From Cricetomys ansorgei (lineage: Eukaryota > Chordata > Mammalia > Rodentia > Nesomyidae), in contig JAMJFZ010002500.1 of NCBI GenBank assembly GCA_026225945.1, positions 4,474,501 to 4,538,500 of the forward strand: DNA of 64,000 nt. The letters are read 5' to 3'. Each line of letters opens with the position of its first letter. The first letter of the stretch is position 1. The notes under the pieces were generated by a model. That model was not told the origin of the DNA and ran no database searches. It saw nothing but the letters and a program-made list of their open reading frames with translations. The position numbers and the translations under genes were made by a program. Shown here in pieces: positions 1-12,095 of this stretch.

Positions 1-577
1 AGAGATGTCTGCTGATGTCTCAAGAGATGTCTCAAGAACTCAGGAGCAGCAGCCAGATAGGGTGGAAGTTATCTTCAAATTTTAAGAAGCAATCAGAGAT
101 AGAGATTATAATATGATCTTACAAAAAGGAAAAAATAAAATAACTGTCTGACTTACAAATATGGCTAAGGTTCTTTTGAGTAGAAAAAATATGAAAAACT
201 TTAATGAAGATTAAGTTCCACACAAATCTTTTCATTTCTGGCCTGCAATCAGAAAGATGTGCAAGGAAGAAATGCTGGTGAGCATTATCCTAATTCCATC
301 TGTGGTCAAGCAAAGGGAAAAATAAATAAGTAAAGATAAAACTATGTAGGATATCATATCTATTGTTCCATTTGGAGCTGTGGGAGAAATTCAATTTATA
401 GATGACCTCCATTCCATAATGAGAATAAAGCATATTGAATATATATATACACACACACACATAAAATGTATGTAGAGAGAAGGTTAAATGACATGAAAAC
501 ATAAAGATGATACACATTAATGGGGTACCATGTAAACTTTTGAGATATGCATACAATGTATAATGCTTAAATCCTGT
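1..577. other. AT-rich unassigned sequence
   Basis: No gene or recognisable repeat apart from a short (TA)n(CA)n microsatellite at about 439-461. The open frame on the minus strand is low-complexity and hydrophobic, and is not supported as a gene. Confidence 0.5.
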
Positions 578-895
578 GAAAGCACAAATGACCTTAAATA
601 ACTAAAGCAATCTTGAAAAAAAAGAAAAATCAAGAGACTTTGTACTATCTGACTTCAAAGGCATAGTGATTAAGCAGTGTGGCGTTGACACAAAGAGGCA
701 TACAGACCAGTGAAATAAAACTGAGCACCTAAAAATAACTCGCTCACCTGCAATCAACTGGTTTTCAATGAAGGTACTAAGGACACATTAGAGAAAGGTC
801 AGTCTCATCAAGAAACGGAGCTGAGAAAGTGGGGAAGCCATGTGTAGAAGAATGGAAATACAGCCGTATCTCTCGCCATCTACAGAGTGAAGCAT
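578..895 (+). mobile_element. LINE-1 ORF2 fragment, degraded
   Basis: The plus strand follows the well-known 3' part of L1 ORF2 step by step: 'tatctgacttcaaaggcat', a run like 'catacagaccagtgaaata', then 'catgtgtagaagaatgg' and 'atctctcgccatctaca'. This is the reverse-transcriptase/C-terminal part of ORF2, heavily mutated and with no intact frame. Both ends are lost. The open frame at 829-1101 starts inside this fossil and runs out of it, so it is not evidence of a gene. Confidence 0.75.
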
Positions 896-2615
896 TGACA
901 TTTAGCCTTCACAGACCACCATCTTACCTAGTGGGGCACGAAGCTGGGATTGAAGAATTATTATCTGGATGCAGAGACTGGGAGAGACCCATCATAGGGC
1001 CAGCGTACCAAACAGAAGATGAAACCAAGATTCAAGGTTCCAACCAGCAAGAACTGATAGAAGTTCATGTGGCTAGGTTGAAGCCCATGGATGGTAGCTA
1101 GTGTTCATTCTTTTCAGTTAGAAAAGGGTGCAGTTTGGCACCAGAAGATGTGTGAACCCAGTTAAAGTTGCACATAGGCTGGGAGCAGACAAGGTCTGGG
1201 AGATGATGCCTGGACTATGACAGCCCCATGAAGGGACAGGTTGAGGGTGTGGACTCTAGATTAGTTTGTCTGTATTTGAAGGGAACAATCAGATCTCAGT
1301 TGTTTACCTCTCTGTGATCCGTTCAACCCCTGGAGAGGACGTTCTTTTCAGGGTCTAGACATCAAAGTAATAAAGTATGGAAGAAATAGTTGTGGCTGAT
1401 ACATGTGGCACTCCGTATCATTGGGATAGTTATTAGTCATTAAATTGTGAATCAACCATTGTCAGCTATGCTTTGCTGTGAAAGTCCTAACTTCTGAACG
1501 CGAAAGAGAAATGTTAAGAAGGAAAAGCATTTAAAGTAATGGCAGCCTAACTGAGGTAGGAAATCTGATCCCAAAGCTACACTCACACAGAGTGGAAGCT
1601 CAGCTAACAAGCCCGCCGAAACTGCACACTTTCACCTGGTGTTAGAATTTCAGTGTGATCTGTCCCCCCGGTGATAGGTTTGAACACTCGGTCCCCAGCT
1701 GATGGTGCCACCTTGGGCAAATGTGAGACCTTTCAGACATGGAGCCCAACTGCCTGAGTCAAGGCCATAGAAACAAGGATAAGGGATTATAGGCTGGCCC
1801 CTGGTCCAAGCCAACCTCTCGGCTTCCTGATCTGCTGATGTCACACTTCAGCTCCAGTCACTGCAGGTGAGCCCCAGGCGTTAGGGATTCCCAGGCATGA
1901 AGCCAGAACAACCGTTCTTTCCGTAATCTGTTATTTGACTCAGCGACAAGACGAGCTTAATCTGTCTGCTTTGGCTTTCCAATGTGGGCCAGGTCCCTGG
2001 AGTTGACTTGAAATCTGGAGGTACTATTTTGTTCTTAAAGCAATTCATTGGAAATGACTTCATCAGCCAGCAGAGCAGGTGGCTGCCGCACAAGGGTTAC
2101 AAAAAGCTTCGGGATGGCTCCCCGGCACCATGATTGTCTTTGCAGTTCTGTAAAACTCCATTCACAGTTCTGCCTGTGCTTCAGTCATGGCACAGTGCCA
2201 ATCAGAGGTTGGGTCTAATGCACTAACTTAGGGTTGAATTAGTTTAATGGAAGAACCAGCGCAATAGCTGTGGACTGAGGCCTGATGAGACACCTCCATG
2301 TAGGCAGGCGGCTAGGCGTCTCTAAGACTCAGTCATGGCCCTGATGACCGACTAAGCTGTATCTGAAGGCAGAGACATAACCCAGTGAGCCACACTGTTG
2401 TCAGAGTTCAGGACACACTGCCCCCAAATGTGACACCTCGTCCTTTGAGAAAACAGCAGAAGAAGATGGTGTCGCTCACCTCCTCTCCCTTCTCCCTTCA
2501 AAGACCCTCATGTGACAGAGGTGTCCCGTCCTCTGCCCATAGAAAGGCAGGAACACACAGAGACCCTAAGAGGAATCTGAGCCCACAGACCTTGCACACC
2601 TCCCTCCAGTTAACT
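896..2615. other. Unassigned, probably single-copy sequence
   Basis: About 1.7 kb of balanced composition in which no repeat family or gene was recognised. Open frames at 1650-1844 and 1881-2093 (minus) and 2385-2630 (plus) are short, have no neighbouring splice or domain support, and resemble chance frames. Confidence 0.4.
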
Positions 2616-2812
2616 GCTGTTGAAACATAGCCCCTTCTGCCCGACCTCCATCAAGCCCAAGCATAAAATAGTTCCCCACATTTCTTGGGGTTTCATTTCC
2701 GAAACTCCCTCCATGTCACATAAAAGCCACAGGCACATGTTTGTGTTCTGTTCCCCTGTCAGCCGGTTTCTGTTGGTTTTATTTTCAGGCCCACCAGAGC
2801 CCTGCGTATGAC
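2616..2812 (+). mobile_element. Ancient ERV LTR 3' part (tentative)
   Basis: The order 'ggggtttcatttcc', 'actccctccatg', 'cataaaag', 'gttttattttcaggccca' resembles the R/U5 end of old mammalian ERVL/ERV1-class LTRs, where a TTTATTTTCAGGCCC segment follows the polyadenylation region. Family and 5' limit are unclear. Two overlapping open frames on opposite strands cover the same bases and are taken as chance. Confidence 0.4.
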
Positions 2813-3146
2813 TGACATTTTCCGTGACGGCGCCATTGTCATGAAGATTAACAAAGCTGCTGAAATGGACATTGTGGGATAAGATCTGTAAGATACGTAG
2901 ACATTTTAAGCATACTTTTAAGAGAATTAACACGTGAGATACAAGTGAGAACCATGCTGAGCTGTTTCAGCCTCACGGTCAAATAGCAATAAATCCTCCC
3001 ATGACAATTATCAGGAAAACTCAGAAATAAGAAAGCATGCCCCCTCTCTGTGTTTTTCTCTTTTCCGTTGTCTTGTCTCTTCAGTCAGCTCCTGGGCTTG
3101 TGTGAAAATTCAACTTAAATATTTTCTTATTTTCATAATATAGCTT

Positions 3147-3275
3147 GTGATGGTGATGGTGCTGCTGCTGCTGCAGCTGGTCTGTGTGTGTTATCCGTGT
3201 GTCTGTCTGTATGTCTGTATAGTGCGTGCACCCATGCGTGTGTGTGCGCATGTGCATATGTGTGCATATGCCTGC
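3147..3275. repeat. GGT/CTG triplets and TG-rich low-complexity tract
   Basis: A short run of gatggt and gctgct triplets at about 3147-3180 is followed by an imperfect alternating purine-pyrimidine tract with tgtctgtctg, tgtgtgtgcg and catgtgcatatg. The open frames on both strands here simply read these repeats. Confidence 0.7.
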
Positions 3276-3635
3276 TCTGCTTTTAGTGGGAGTTATTTTG
3301 AACAGAAGATCCAGCATGCACTAAACAAACAATATATCCTGTTTCCCAGGAACAACTACTATTTTTGTTTTCCAATTTCTCTAGCTTCCTTTATGATGCT
3401 CTTGGCTGCAGGTCTCTTGTGTGCTCTTCCAATTATCTTCATCTCAAATACACTGTGAAAGGGTGTCCAGGTCATGTTTATTTGGGGTTGGTACACATTC
3501 TTTTCTGCTGTCGCCGGCCTGAAAGATGGATTGCTTTTCCTTCGAGATGACTGCAGGCTCTTCTGTGGCTGACAAGTGAGCTTCACACTCCCACCCTAAG
3601 CCCTAAGCCACTCTGCGATACACTTGGCCTTCTCC
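3276..3635. other. Unassigned sequence
   Basis: No recognised repeat. Overlapping open frames on both strands (3359-3586 minus, 3365-3550 plus) cannot both be real, and neither shows a domain. Confidence 0.35.
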
Positions 3636-3639
3636 CTGA

Positions 3640-3795
3640 AACTATGTCTCTCTCTTGGTCCTGCCAACATCTAACAAGCATAGCTTGAGAATCAAACAGA
3701 TCATGGTGACCTTCAGGAAGACATGTAAGTTCCCTGGGCCTCAGTTTCTCCATCAAGGTAAGGTCACCAAGGCTGCTAGGATTCCACTAAGTTCA
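3640..3795 (+). mobile_element. MIR SINE fragment
   Basis: The stretch 'tgaccttcaggaag' followed by 'cctgggcctcagtttctcc' matches the core and downstream part of MIR (TGACCTTGGGCAAG...CTCAGTTTCCTC) in plus orientation. It is old and diverged, and the flanks are only weakly recognisable. Confidence 0.55.
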
Positions 3796-5555
3796 GTGAC
3801 TCATGATTCCTCTAGGAAAGAACATGAACTAAGTTAGCGCCCAGCAGCTGTAATGGCTGATCTTACATTCTCATTGTTTCTATCGTTCAGCCAACATTTC
3901 AGTCTTGTAGTGGAGAAAGACTGACTAAAGGGAGACAGGACGCAGAACCTGTGAAAGGCAAGATTTATACATTTAATTATAAAAATTAACTTTTTTCTCT
4001 GCAGCAAACAGCACCAAAAACAGTAATATGCAAATCTTGTGGCATATACAAAGCATAAATTGGCAAAGGATAGAAACTGGAAATTTACTGTAACCTGATA
4101 AAAGACCAAAGTCTGATAAAAAATAAAAAGTTTCCCCCTCTCCCCCATTAGAACTCTAAATACAAATAAAAACTATGGTAAGATTTTTTTTACATCAATT
4201 TGTCAAACATTAAAAAATAGAACTGAGAATCATTTAGTCTGTTTTTGATAGATATATTTTTATGCTTTTGGCAATCACTTCCAAATGTAGCTTTTTAAAT
4301 GTGTCTCAGGTTTTGTTTTTTGCTAGCTATTCAGTCCCAGGGACATTCCTTAAGCATCTACACTGGCGTGCGTTCTTCAACCTCTGATTAATAAGTGCCA
4401 CCACCTAGAGAACTTGCAATCATTCAACAAGAAAATCAGAAATCTCTGACTCATGTTTGAAAGAAATTTTGTAGACTTTTTTTTTTTTCAAATCCAACAG
4501 TAATTCTAACAAAACAAAACAAAACAAAGCAAGTCCGTGAACTTGCCCAAAGTGAAGTATGGCGATAAAAAAATTTTTTCTAAGCTATTGATACAAGTTT
4601 TATTTTTTTTAATTAGGCTTGTTAGAGTAAAGGTTATTCTCTCAGCTGAAATATAAAACTTTCCTACAAAGAAGTAATCAGAGAATGCAGATTAAAAACA
4701 CAAGAAAGAGATGTTTTGGTCACAGGCAATTCTGAGTCCTGTATGTTGACCAAATGCTTGCGTACTACTAAGCAGGAAAATGAGGAGGGGAATCCACAGA
4801 CACTTCCTGGGCAGAGTACGACACCTCTGTTGTACTGAACCTGACTCATTCTTCCATCTGTATTTTGGGGAGCTACATTTGGTGCCTAGCAACTGATTCC
4901 ATGAAAAAGGAAGGAAGGACTGATAATCTTTGAGAATCACACTATCAAATCACAGAGAAAGAACAGGCCCAGGAGATCAAGGCAGCAGGGCCATTGTCTT
5001 GGCAGGTGAGGAATGGGTTGGCCTGTCACCATGGCACTGAGCCCCGAGGACTCCAGAAGCAAATGATACTGGTCCACTAGACACTGTAACATATTAAGCT
5101 GTTGGAGGCAGTTTCCCTGGGATAAGAAACAAACATCTATCTCTTAATTTCATCTTTCTTTGTTATTAAAGTTCACCCAGATATCTCTGGAAAGCATGCT
5201 AGTTTATTACTGACATGAGACATTGAAGACTAACCCACTTTCACACTCAGATACAAATGCTGTTTGCTGCCCAACTCCCCGAAGATGGGACGCATTCCAA
5301 GCTTGAGCTGAATAGGAAGGAAAGCTTGCCACACTCAATTTGTCTTGGACAATTGTCTGATCTGGTTATTTTCCACATCCAAACAAAAGAACCTACCCTC
5401 CTCCGAACCACTGAAATTGAATAAATAACACACAAATTACCAAGGCAGCCAGTCCATTGCTTCCCCAGGGCAGCTCAGGGTGATCCGCTTCCCACAGTAT
5501 CAGGTGTTCAGTACACAGAGAGGGAGAATGATTTCCTAAGACATTAATATTTTAA
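3796..5555. other. AT-rich, probably single-copy sequence
   Basis: About 1.75 kb with no gene and no clear interspersed repeat. It contains a short (AAAAC)n run at about 4509-4528 and homopolymer T and A runs near 4479 and 4566. Short minus-strand frames between 3834 and 5435 lack any protein-like feature. Confidence 0.4.
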
Positions 5556-5559
5556 AATA

Positions 5560-5750
5560 ATCGTATATTGTAGGAAATTGCAAGAATAGTACTTAGAGTC
5601 CAATGTATTCTTCAGCCAACTTCTTCTTCTAATTGCTATATGGTAAATAGCTATAGAATAGAGCTGCCAAATAAAATACAAGATATTCAGTCAAATTTGA
5701 ATTTCACACAACAAATAATTTGAGTATAAATTTGTCTTGGAATTACTTGC
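5560..5750 (+). mobile_element. Ancient L1M 3'-region fragment
   Basis: 'gaatagtacttagagtcc' followed by 'ctgccaaataaaatacaag', 'tcaaatttgaatttca' and 'aaataatttgagtata' follows the 3' untranslated region of old mammalian L1M elements. It is well diverged. Orientation is inferred from the order of these segments. Confidence 0.5.
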
Positions 5751-5894
5751 TGCTTCTCTGAAGTTTAAAGAGACAAGATACTTTGTATTTTTATTTGCTA
5801 AAATTGTCAACCATAATTATCCTGTCAAAACTGGGATGCTTTGGTATTGGTAGCAGATAAGAAAAGGACAATAAATCTACAGACTTCCCACCAT

Positions 5895-6214
5895 TTTCAC
5901 ATGCAGCCAGTACCACGCAAGCCTGAGGACTTGATTTCAGCTCCCAGAACCCGCCCCGCCCCACCCCTGCCATAGCCAAGCACAGCTGCATGTATTTGTC
6001 ATTCTAGTGCTGAGGAAGTGGGGACAGGGTGATGTCTGCGACTCTGACCAGTTTAAACTAATCGGCAAGTTACAGACATGAGCAACTTCGTCCCCCCAAA
6101 AGAAGATGGTTAGCACCTGGGGCATGACACCCAAAGTTGATCTATGCTCTCTATATACTTATGTACATGCATGTGCACAGACATAAATTTACATGAACAC
6201 AATACACACACAAA
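5895..6214 (+). mobile_element. B4A-type SINE (ID-like head, B1-like middle, CA-rich tail)
   Basis: The segment starts with 'gcaagcctgaggac', the anticodon-side part of the ID/tRNA-like head. It passes through a degraded B1-like middle and ends with 'gacacccaaagttgatct' and 'catgcatgtgcacagac', the characteristic B4A tail. The tail runs directly into the GATA array, which suggests that the array grew from the SINE 3' end. Confidence 0.6.
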
Positions 6215-6217
6215 GAT

Positions 6218-6264
<47 letters not shown>

Positions 6265-6317
6265 TATAGATAGATAGATGATAGATAGATAGATGATAGG
6301 TAGATAGATAGATAGAT

Positions 6318-6356
<39 letters not shown>

Positions 6357-6447
6357 GATAGATAGATAGATAGATTATAGATAGATAGATGATAGATAGA
6401 TGATATGTAGATAGATAGATAGATGATAGATAGATAGATAGATAGAT

Positions 6448-6490
<43 letters not shown>

Positions 6491-6787
6491 GATAGATTGA
6501 TAGATAGATAGATGATAGAGAGATAGATGATAGATTGATAGATAGATAGATAGATGATAGATAGATAGATGATAGATAGACAGATGATAGATAGATTGAT
6601 AGATAGATAGATGATAGATAGATTGATAGATAGATAGATAGATGATAGATAGATAGATAGATGATAGATAGATAGATAGATGATAGAGAGATAGATGATA
6701 GATTGATAGATAGATAGAGGATAGAGAGATAGATGATAGATAGACAGATGATAGATAGATTGATAAATAGATAGATGATAGATAGAT

Positions 6788-6833
<46 letters not shown>

Positions 6834-6838
6834 AAGAA
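6215..6838. repeat. (GATA)n microsatellite, about 620 bp, with GATG/GATT variants
   Basis: Almost pure GATA tetramers broken at intervals by GATG, GATTG, GAGAG and GACAG variants. It gives rise to three long minus-strand open frames rich in Tyr, Leu, Ser and Ile, which are artefacts of the repeat. A segment of about 90 bp occurs twice, about 165 bp apart, so the array contains an internal higher-order duplication. Confidence 0.97.
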
Positions 6839-7740
6839 AGGAGCAAAAGTATCTAAGGACACTCAAAGTCTAATGTCTGGTTTGTCCAGCAAGAGGTGGT
6901 CTCATGCCCTGTGCCTAGCCAGGTGGGCACTGTGAGGTACCAGACTGGGGTTTGACTCACCTTGAGAACTCAGTTAGCTTTCTGCCTGCCTGGTGAAGGT
7001 CTTCTGCTTGAATTTTCTGCATTTTTATTGTCCCCAGACTGTGATTTCCTGTGTCAATAGCAACCTTTATGGTTTATTACAAGAGGAAAAGTTAAATTCT
7101 CTCTCTCTCTGGATCTATAATTTATATTCTGCAGTCAGTAATTCTCAATTCGATATTCAATCTCCTGGATGATTATCTTTGTGAAGAATGTTGCTAAAAA
7201 TAAGAAAAGAAAGCAATGTGCGGAAAACAAATCCCACTTCACCTGCTGATACAACAGCTTTCAATAAATTCCACTGGGCAGAAATGGACTAGAATGACAG
7301 CAGCCAGGACCACCAAAGGAAGAAAGGAAGTACCCACTGCCTTTAGAGGAACCCATCTTCTAGTGTGATCCACCTGGCCACCATCACACATTTCAGCTCT
7401 CAGAAATAATGTTTCAAATACAAGTGCTGCTATTTGCCTCCTGATTAAAACAAGAGAGTGTCATGAACCATGTGACCCACCCAAAGGGCTTCGGGAAATA
7501 CAGGAAAAGACATAGAGCAGAACTTTGCTTCATACATGCCACCTGTACCCAGACACTCCTCATAGCAGAGCACACCTCCCCGGATGGCTGCAAGCCTGTG
7601 ATGAATTTCTGGTATCTCATAGAAAAGCAAGAAAAATGAGAATTCTGATTTTTGTAGTCAAATATTTAAATTTAAATGAATATCCTTTATTGTGAGTCAG
7701 ACATTTGGGGTAAGATAAGGAAATAAGACACCATTTCTAT
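6839..7740. other. Unassigned sequence
   Basis: No gene or identified repeat. A short (CT)n run is present at about 7098-7111. Two overlapping minus-strand frames at 7414-7630 have no recognisable feature. Confidence 0.4.
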
Positions 7741-7775
7741 TTTTGAATGATAATAGGAAAGGTTTTTATACTTTG

Positions 7776-7777
<2 letters not shown>

Positions 7778-7817
<40 letters not shown>
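7778..7817. repeat. (TG)20 microsatellite
   Basis: A perfect run of about 20 TG dinucleotides at the edge of a minus-strand B4-type SINE. It lies where the CA-rich 3' tail of that SINE should be. Confidence 0.97.
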
Positions 7818-7820
<3 letters not shown>

Positions 7821-8028
7821 CAGGATCTCTCATTGGCCTGGACCTTCACCAAGTAGGCAAGGCTGGCTGGCCAGCAAACTTTGGGAATCTGCCTATCTCT
7901 GCTTCCCCGGTGTTGTGACTATAAGCATGTGCCACCACACCCAGCATATTTTATGGGGGCCTAAACTCAAAACTTCACACTTTCCTGGAAGCAAGCACTC
8001 ACCTGTTGAGCCTATTCTACAACCCTGA
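7818..8028 (-). mobile_element. B4-type SINE
   Basis: Read on the minus strand this has an ID-like head (complement of 'agcaagcactcacctgttgagcc') and a B1-like body (complement of 'gcatgtgccaccacaccc' and of 'caggatctctcattgg'). Head and body in this order define the B4 family. The open frame 7747-8028 is this SINE read backwards. Confidence 0.8.
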
Positions 8029-8733
8029 TGTTAGTGTTCAGCAAACTCAGCACTGCATGCAAAAAAGTACATATCCCTTGGTGGGCATGTCCCTAGGGCA
8101 GCTTTGCTCCACTGTCTTCTCATGCTCCTGGGTTCCTCTGGGCCATCTGGGGTACATACTCCCCACCACAATGGCAGAAAAATGAAAGAGCAAATCCATA
8201 CTGTCGTTTGGTAGAAGTTTATTGTGTAACTGAGCCCAAAAAGCAGGTGTAAAAAGTGTTTCCCAAGCCTCCACAAGCCAAGGTTGTATACAAACAACCA
8301 GACTGCTAGGGCAGGAACCTTGTTCCTAGTGTTCGTGGTTCCTTCTGCAGTGTGAAGGGTCTTTCAGGCTCTGACTGCGCCAGCTGCCAGCATTCTGATC
8401 ATATGTCTCCCATCCTGTAAAATACGACACCACCTCAGCAATTTACAACGACCGTCCTGTATCCGGCACATTCATAAGATATCTTTGATAAAGTGTTAAA
8501 GTGTTTGTTTCCTTTGGATCATTGGAAAGAAATTTACTACCCAGAACTCTAAGTGAGATCTGAAGATAAAGAATCACCTTACCTGTTCACATTTCATTGC
8601 ACAATGCAATGGATGAAATTTCCATCCAAGGAAACTAATATTATTACTAAGTCACAATCTGAGACCCCTTGGTGACAGATGGTATGCTGACTTTTAAGAT
8701 TCAGCTTTGTCAGTAAAATACTCAGTGACTTTA
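8029..8733. other. Unassigned sequence
   Basis: Single-copy-looking sequence. Two overlapping minus-strand frames (8031-8297 and 8047-8274) occur, but neither resembles a known protein and no splice context is evident. Confidence 0.4.
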
Positions 8734-9123
8734 TGTGTGTGTGCATGTGTGTATGTATGTGAGCATGTGTGTATGTACTTGTGTGTGTGTGTGTATGTGT
8801 GTGTGTGCATGTTTATGTGTAAATGGGGACAGACATGTCCCATCATGCACATGTGAGGGTTAGAGGACAACCTAGACTGTCAGTCCTCACCCCCCATTTT
8901 GCTTAAGACAGGGTCTGCCTTGTTTACTGCTGGTGCATACACCAGGCAAGCTGGTCCTAGAGATCCTGGTGATTCTCCTTTCTCTGCCTCCCAACTGCTC
9001 TAAGAGGGGCATGCTGGGATTACAGCTCCATGTGCTACTGCATCCAGCTTTTTATGTGGGTTCTGGGCATCTGAACTCAGGCCTTCAGCAAATGCTTTAC
9101 CTACCAAGATATCTCCCCAGCCC
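8734..9123 (-). mobile_element. B4A-type SINE with TG-rich tail
   Basis: The 3' tail is the degenerate TG/TATG tract at 8734-8820. The body contains complements of 'cagggtctgcc' and 'gctgggattacagctcca', and the ID-like head ends at 'ctaccaagatatctccccag'. The open frame 8933-9139 lies within it. Confidence 0.75.
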
Positions 9124-9194
9124 ATCAGTGTTTTCTTAACTCTTCACTTTTTTATTAATGATTAAAAAATATTCACCTAAGAGAGTTTAAAAAA

Positions 9195-9325
9195 GAAACA
9201 GATACAAAGTCAGGAAGGGAGGGAAGAAGAAGGGCAGAGCTGGGACGAGGTGTTGGAGAGACTATGATCAAAACACATCCTATAGAACTCTCCAAGAACT
9301 GATAAAAATTTTAAAAAATACCCAT
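9195..9325 (+). mobile_element. L1 3' end (Lx-like)
   Basis: The purine-rich 'gaagggagggaagaagaag' followed by 'actatgatcaaaacaca' and the A-rich 'actgataaaaattttaaa' corresponds to the terminal 3' UTR of rodent L1. Only about 130 bp remain. Confidence 0.65.
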
Positions 9326-9632
9326 CCCAATCCATCATCGTTATCTCAAGACAGACAGTTTAATAAGCAAACACTGAGAATTCTGAGCAATAGAGCATTT
9401 TGAACATTATCCATTCACCCACTAGAACCAGAGTATCTGGAAAATTCAACAAGGAAAAAAATGACCTGAATTTCACTCTAGGATCAGGGTCTGAACTGTG
9501 AGATGGAAATGGGTTTGTTGAGAATCTGAGAATCTCTGGCTGTCTGGTTCTGTCTTCACAAGCTATGGTGGGAAGTGGAATTTTAAATATATATGCACAA
9601 GCCATGAAGCTCTTATTTTACATTATTGAAAA
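9326..9632. other. Short unassigned spacer between two L1 pieces
   Basis: No gene seen. The minus-strand frame 9360-9605 has no recognised features. This spacer separates the plus-strand L1 3' end from the minus-strand Lx element. Confidence 0.4.
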
Positions 9633-11073
9633 TAGATTTTTTTTCTCACATAATATATCCTGATTATGGGATTTCCCCTGCGTCTACTCCTCCTGGTTCC
9701 TCCCTACCTCCCCTCCTATCTGGATCCACCCCCTTTCTGTCTCTCTTAGAAAAGAAACAGACTTCTAGGGTATAAAATATAAAATATAACAAGATAAGAC
9801 AAAAACTAGCACATTGGAATAAGACAAAGCAGACAGAAAGAAAAGGGCCCAAGAAAAGGCACAAGAAACTGATATAGATATGGAGATGCACTTGTTCACA
9901 AACTCAGGAATACCATAAAACCACTAAACTGGAAGCCATAATATATACCCAAAGTACCTGTAGGGTACAAAGACAGATAATATATAAATAAAATATAATA
10001 GAAATAAAAAATAAGATACAAATTTTAAAAAGTCCATACATGACATTATGAGACAGGGAACCCTTAAAGATACCATTGAGTTTCCTGTCACTCATCTACT
10101 GCTGAGCATGAGGCCTTCCCTTAAGAGTAGTTTGTTTCCCCATTGAGCCTCCCTTGGAGAACACTAAATTTGCATGTTTGTGTAGCTCTTATTTGTAGAT
10201 AGCTCCTGGGTCAAGGATAAGGGCATGAGTTCATTTCTCCTTTCAGCTCTAGGAACCACTGTGGTGCAGACCCTGTGCATGCTGCCTCGGTCTCTGTGAG
10301 TTCATATGTGCCCCAATCATGTTGATTTAGAGGGCCTTGTTCCCTGGCGTTCTCTCCCCTTTTGCTCTTTTACTCTTTCTGAGCCCTAAGAGGAGGGATC
10401 TGATGGAGACATCCCTTTTAGGGCTGACTGGTACACAATCTCTCCCTCTGCATAATGTCCGGCTGTGGGTCTGTATTTATTCCCATCTGTGGCAGGAAGA
10501 AGCTTCTCTGATAATTGCTGAGTAAGGCACTGATCTGTGAGTGTAGCAGAATGTCATTAGGAGCCATTTTACTGCTACATTCTTCTAGTAGAATGGTAGT
10601 ATTGGATTTACCCCACGGCCCTGGACTATCTAGTCTCAAGTTTTGGGTCACCTAAGTGTTGAGTGTGGGTTCCATTTAGAGGAGTAGGCCTTACGTCAAG
10701 TCATATATCAGTTGCTTACTCCCACAAGCTTTGTGCCGCCATTGCACTAGCAGCCCTTGTAGGCAAGATACCATTGTAATCAAAGGTTTTGTTGCAGGTT
10801 TGGTGTTTATGTTTTGCCTTTGGTAGCATTGAGAATTCCTCTCTGTACCAAAGATACTAGTACATAGAGGTGAAGGTTCTTCGTAGGCACCAGCTCAACT
10901 TCTCAGTGTTCAACGAGTTGTGTAGATGCTGTCTTCAGCAACGGAACATTGCCAAAAGTTTGTAGAGTTGAATCTATAATCTTGACAACAGCATGGGTTG
11001 TTTGGAGATTCCTATGAGACTCCTTTGGCCAACAACAAAATTAGATGTAACCCAATCCTGGCATAAGAAGCTT

Positions 11074-11121
<48 letters not shown>

Positions 11122-12095
11122 GAAGATTCTACTGTACTTGGTTTCCAGACTACCCCTCCAATGGCCCTACATTTTATCTGTCTCTCCCTGAATTCCCTCC
11201 CTTGTCTGCCTCTTCTCCTTCTCCTCACTTGATCCTATTCCAGTCTCCCGCATCCATCCGTAATTATCTATCTTATTTCCCTTTCTTAAGGAAATCTGTC
11301 TGTGCCCCTTAGTCCCTACTCTTTGCCTAAACTCTGTGGTTTTACAGGTGCTACCATTGACTTGACAGCTAATACCTACATATAGGTAAATATATACCAT
11401 ATTTGCTTTTCTGGGTCTAGGTTATCCAGGATGGTTTAACACACAGGATGCTTCTTCTCTACTTCTGTCCATTTACCTGTAAATTTCAAAACGTCATTCT
11501 TTTTAACTGTTGAGCAATACTCCATTGCCTAAATGTAGCACACTTTTATTCATTCATCTGTTGAGGGACATCTAGGTTGTTTCCAATTTCTGGCTATTAT
11601 GAATTAGGCAGCAATGAACATATTTGAGCAAATGTCTCTGTGATAGGATGAAGGATACTTTCGCTGTGTGCCCCGGGGTGGTATGGCTGGATCTTGGTTC
11701 ATCTTACTGAAGTACCACCACACTGATTTCCATAGTGACTGTGCAAGTTTGCACCCACACCAGCAATGGATAAGTGTTCCCCTCACTCCACATCCTCGAC
11801 AACATGAGCTGTCACTTGTGTTATTGGTCTTAGCCATTCTGATGGGTGCAAGATGGAATGTCATGGTAGTTTTGACTTTCATTTCCCTGTTGACTGAAGA
11901 TGTTGAACATTTCTTTAAGTGTTTCTTAGTCATTTGAATTTCTTCTTTTAAGAATTATCTGTTTCAATATGTTCCCCATTTTTAAATTGGGTTATTTATT
12001 TTCTTGATATCTAGTCTTTTTAGTTCTTTATGTATTTTGGATATTATTCCTCTATCAGACGTACAGTTGTAAAAATATTTCCTGTTCTCTAATTT
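9633..12095 (-). mobile_element. Lx-type LINE-1, 5'-truncated: 3' UTR and C-terminal ORF2
   Basis: The element reads on the minus strand from about 12095 to the T-rich end at 9639-9646, which is its poly(A) tail. Bases 11420-12095 are antisense to the ORF2 C-terminus: the minus-strand frame 11604-11933 carries the L1 ORF2 signatures 'GTLIHCW', 'LWKSVW', 'DPAIP' and 'MFIAA', with frameshifts and stops around them. Bases 9633-11400 match the long 3' UTR typical of old murid Lx elements, including a segment about the acaagctttgtgccgcc motif. It is truncated in ORF2, so it cannot move by itself. Confidence 0.88.
11077..11118. repeat. (GT)21 microsatellite inside the Lx 3' UTR
   Basis: A perfect GT/TG run embedded in the 3' UTR of the minus-strand Lx element, so the repeat expanded after the L1 inserted. 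The valine/cysteine-rich open frames at 10993-11312 are produced by it. Confidence 0.97.

Noticed and set aside
829..1101. 90-codon plus frame
   Set aside because: Its first part is L1 ORF2 debris and its second part has no recognised feature.
6110..6866. Three long minus-strand frames of 163-250 codons
   Set aside because: They are translations of the GATA array (Tyr-Leu-Ser-Ile repeats) in three registers, not proteins.
11604..11933. 109-codon minus frame that looks protein-like
   Set aside because: It is protein-like because it is the decayed ORF2 C-terminus of the Lx L1. Annotated as part of the mobile element.
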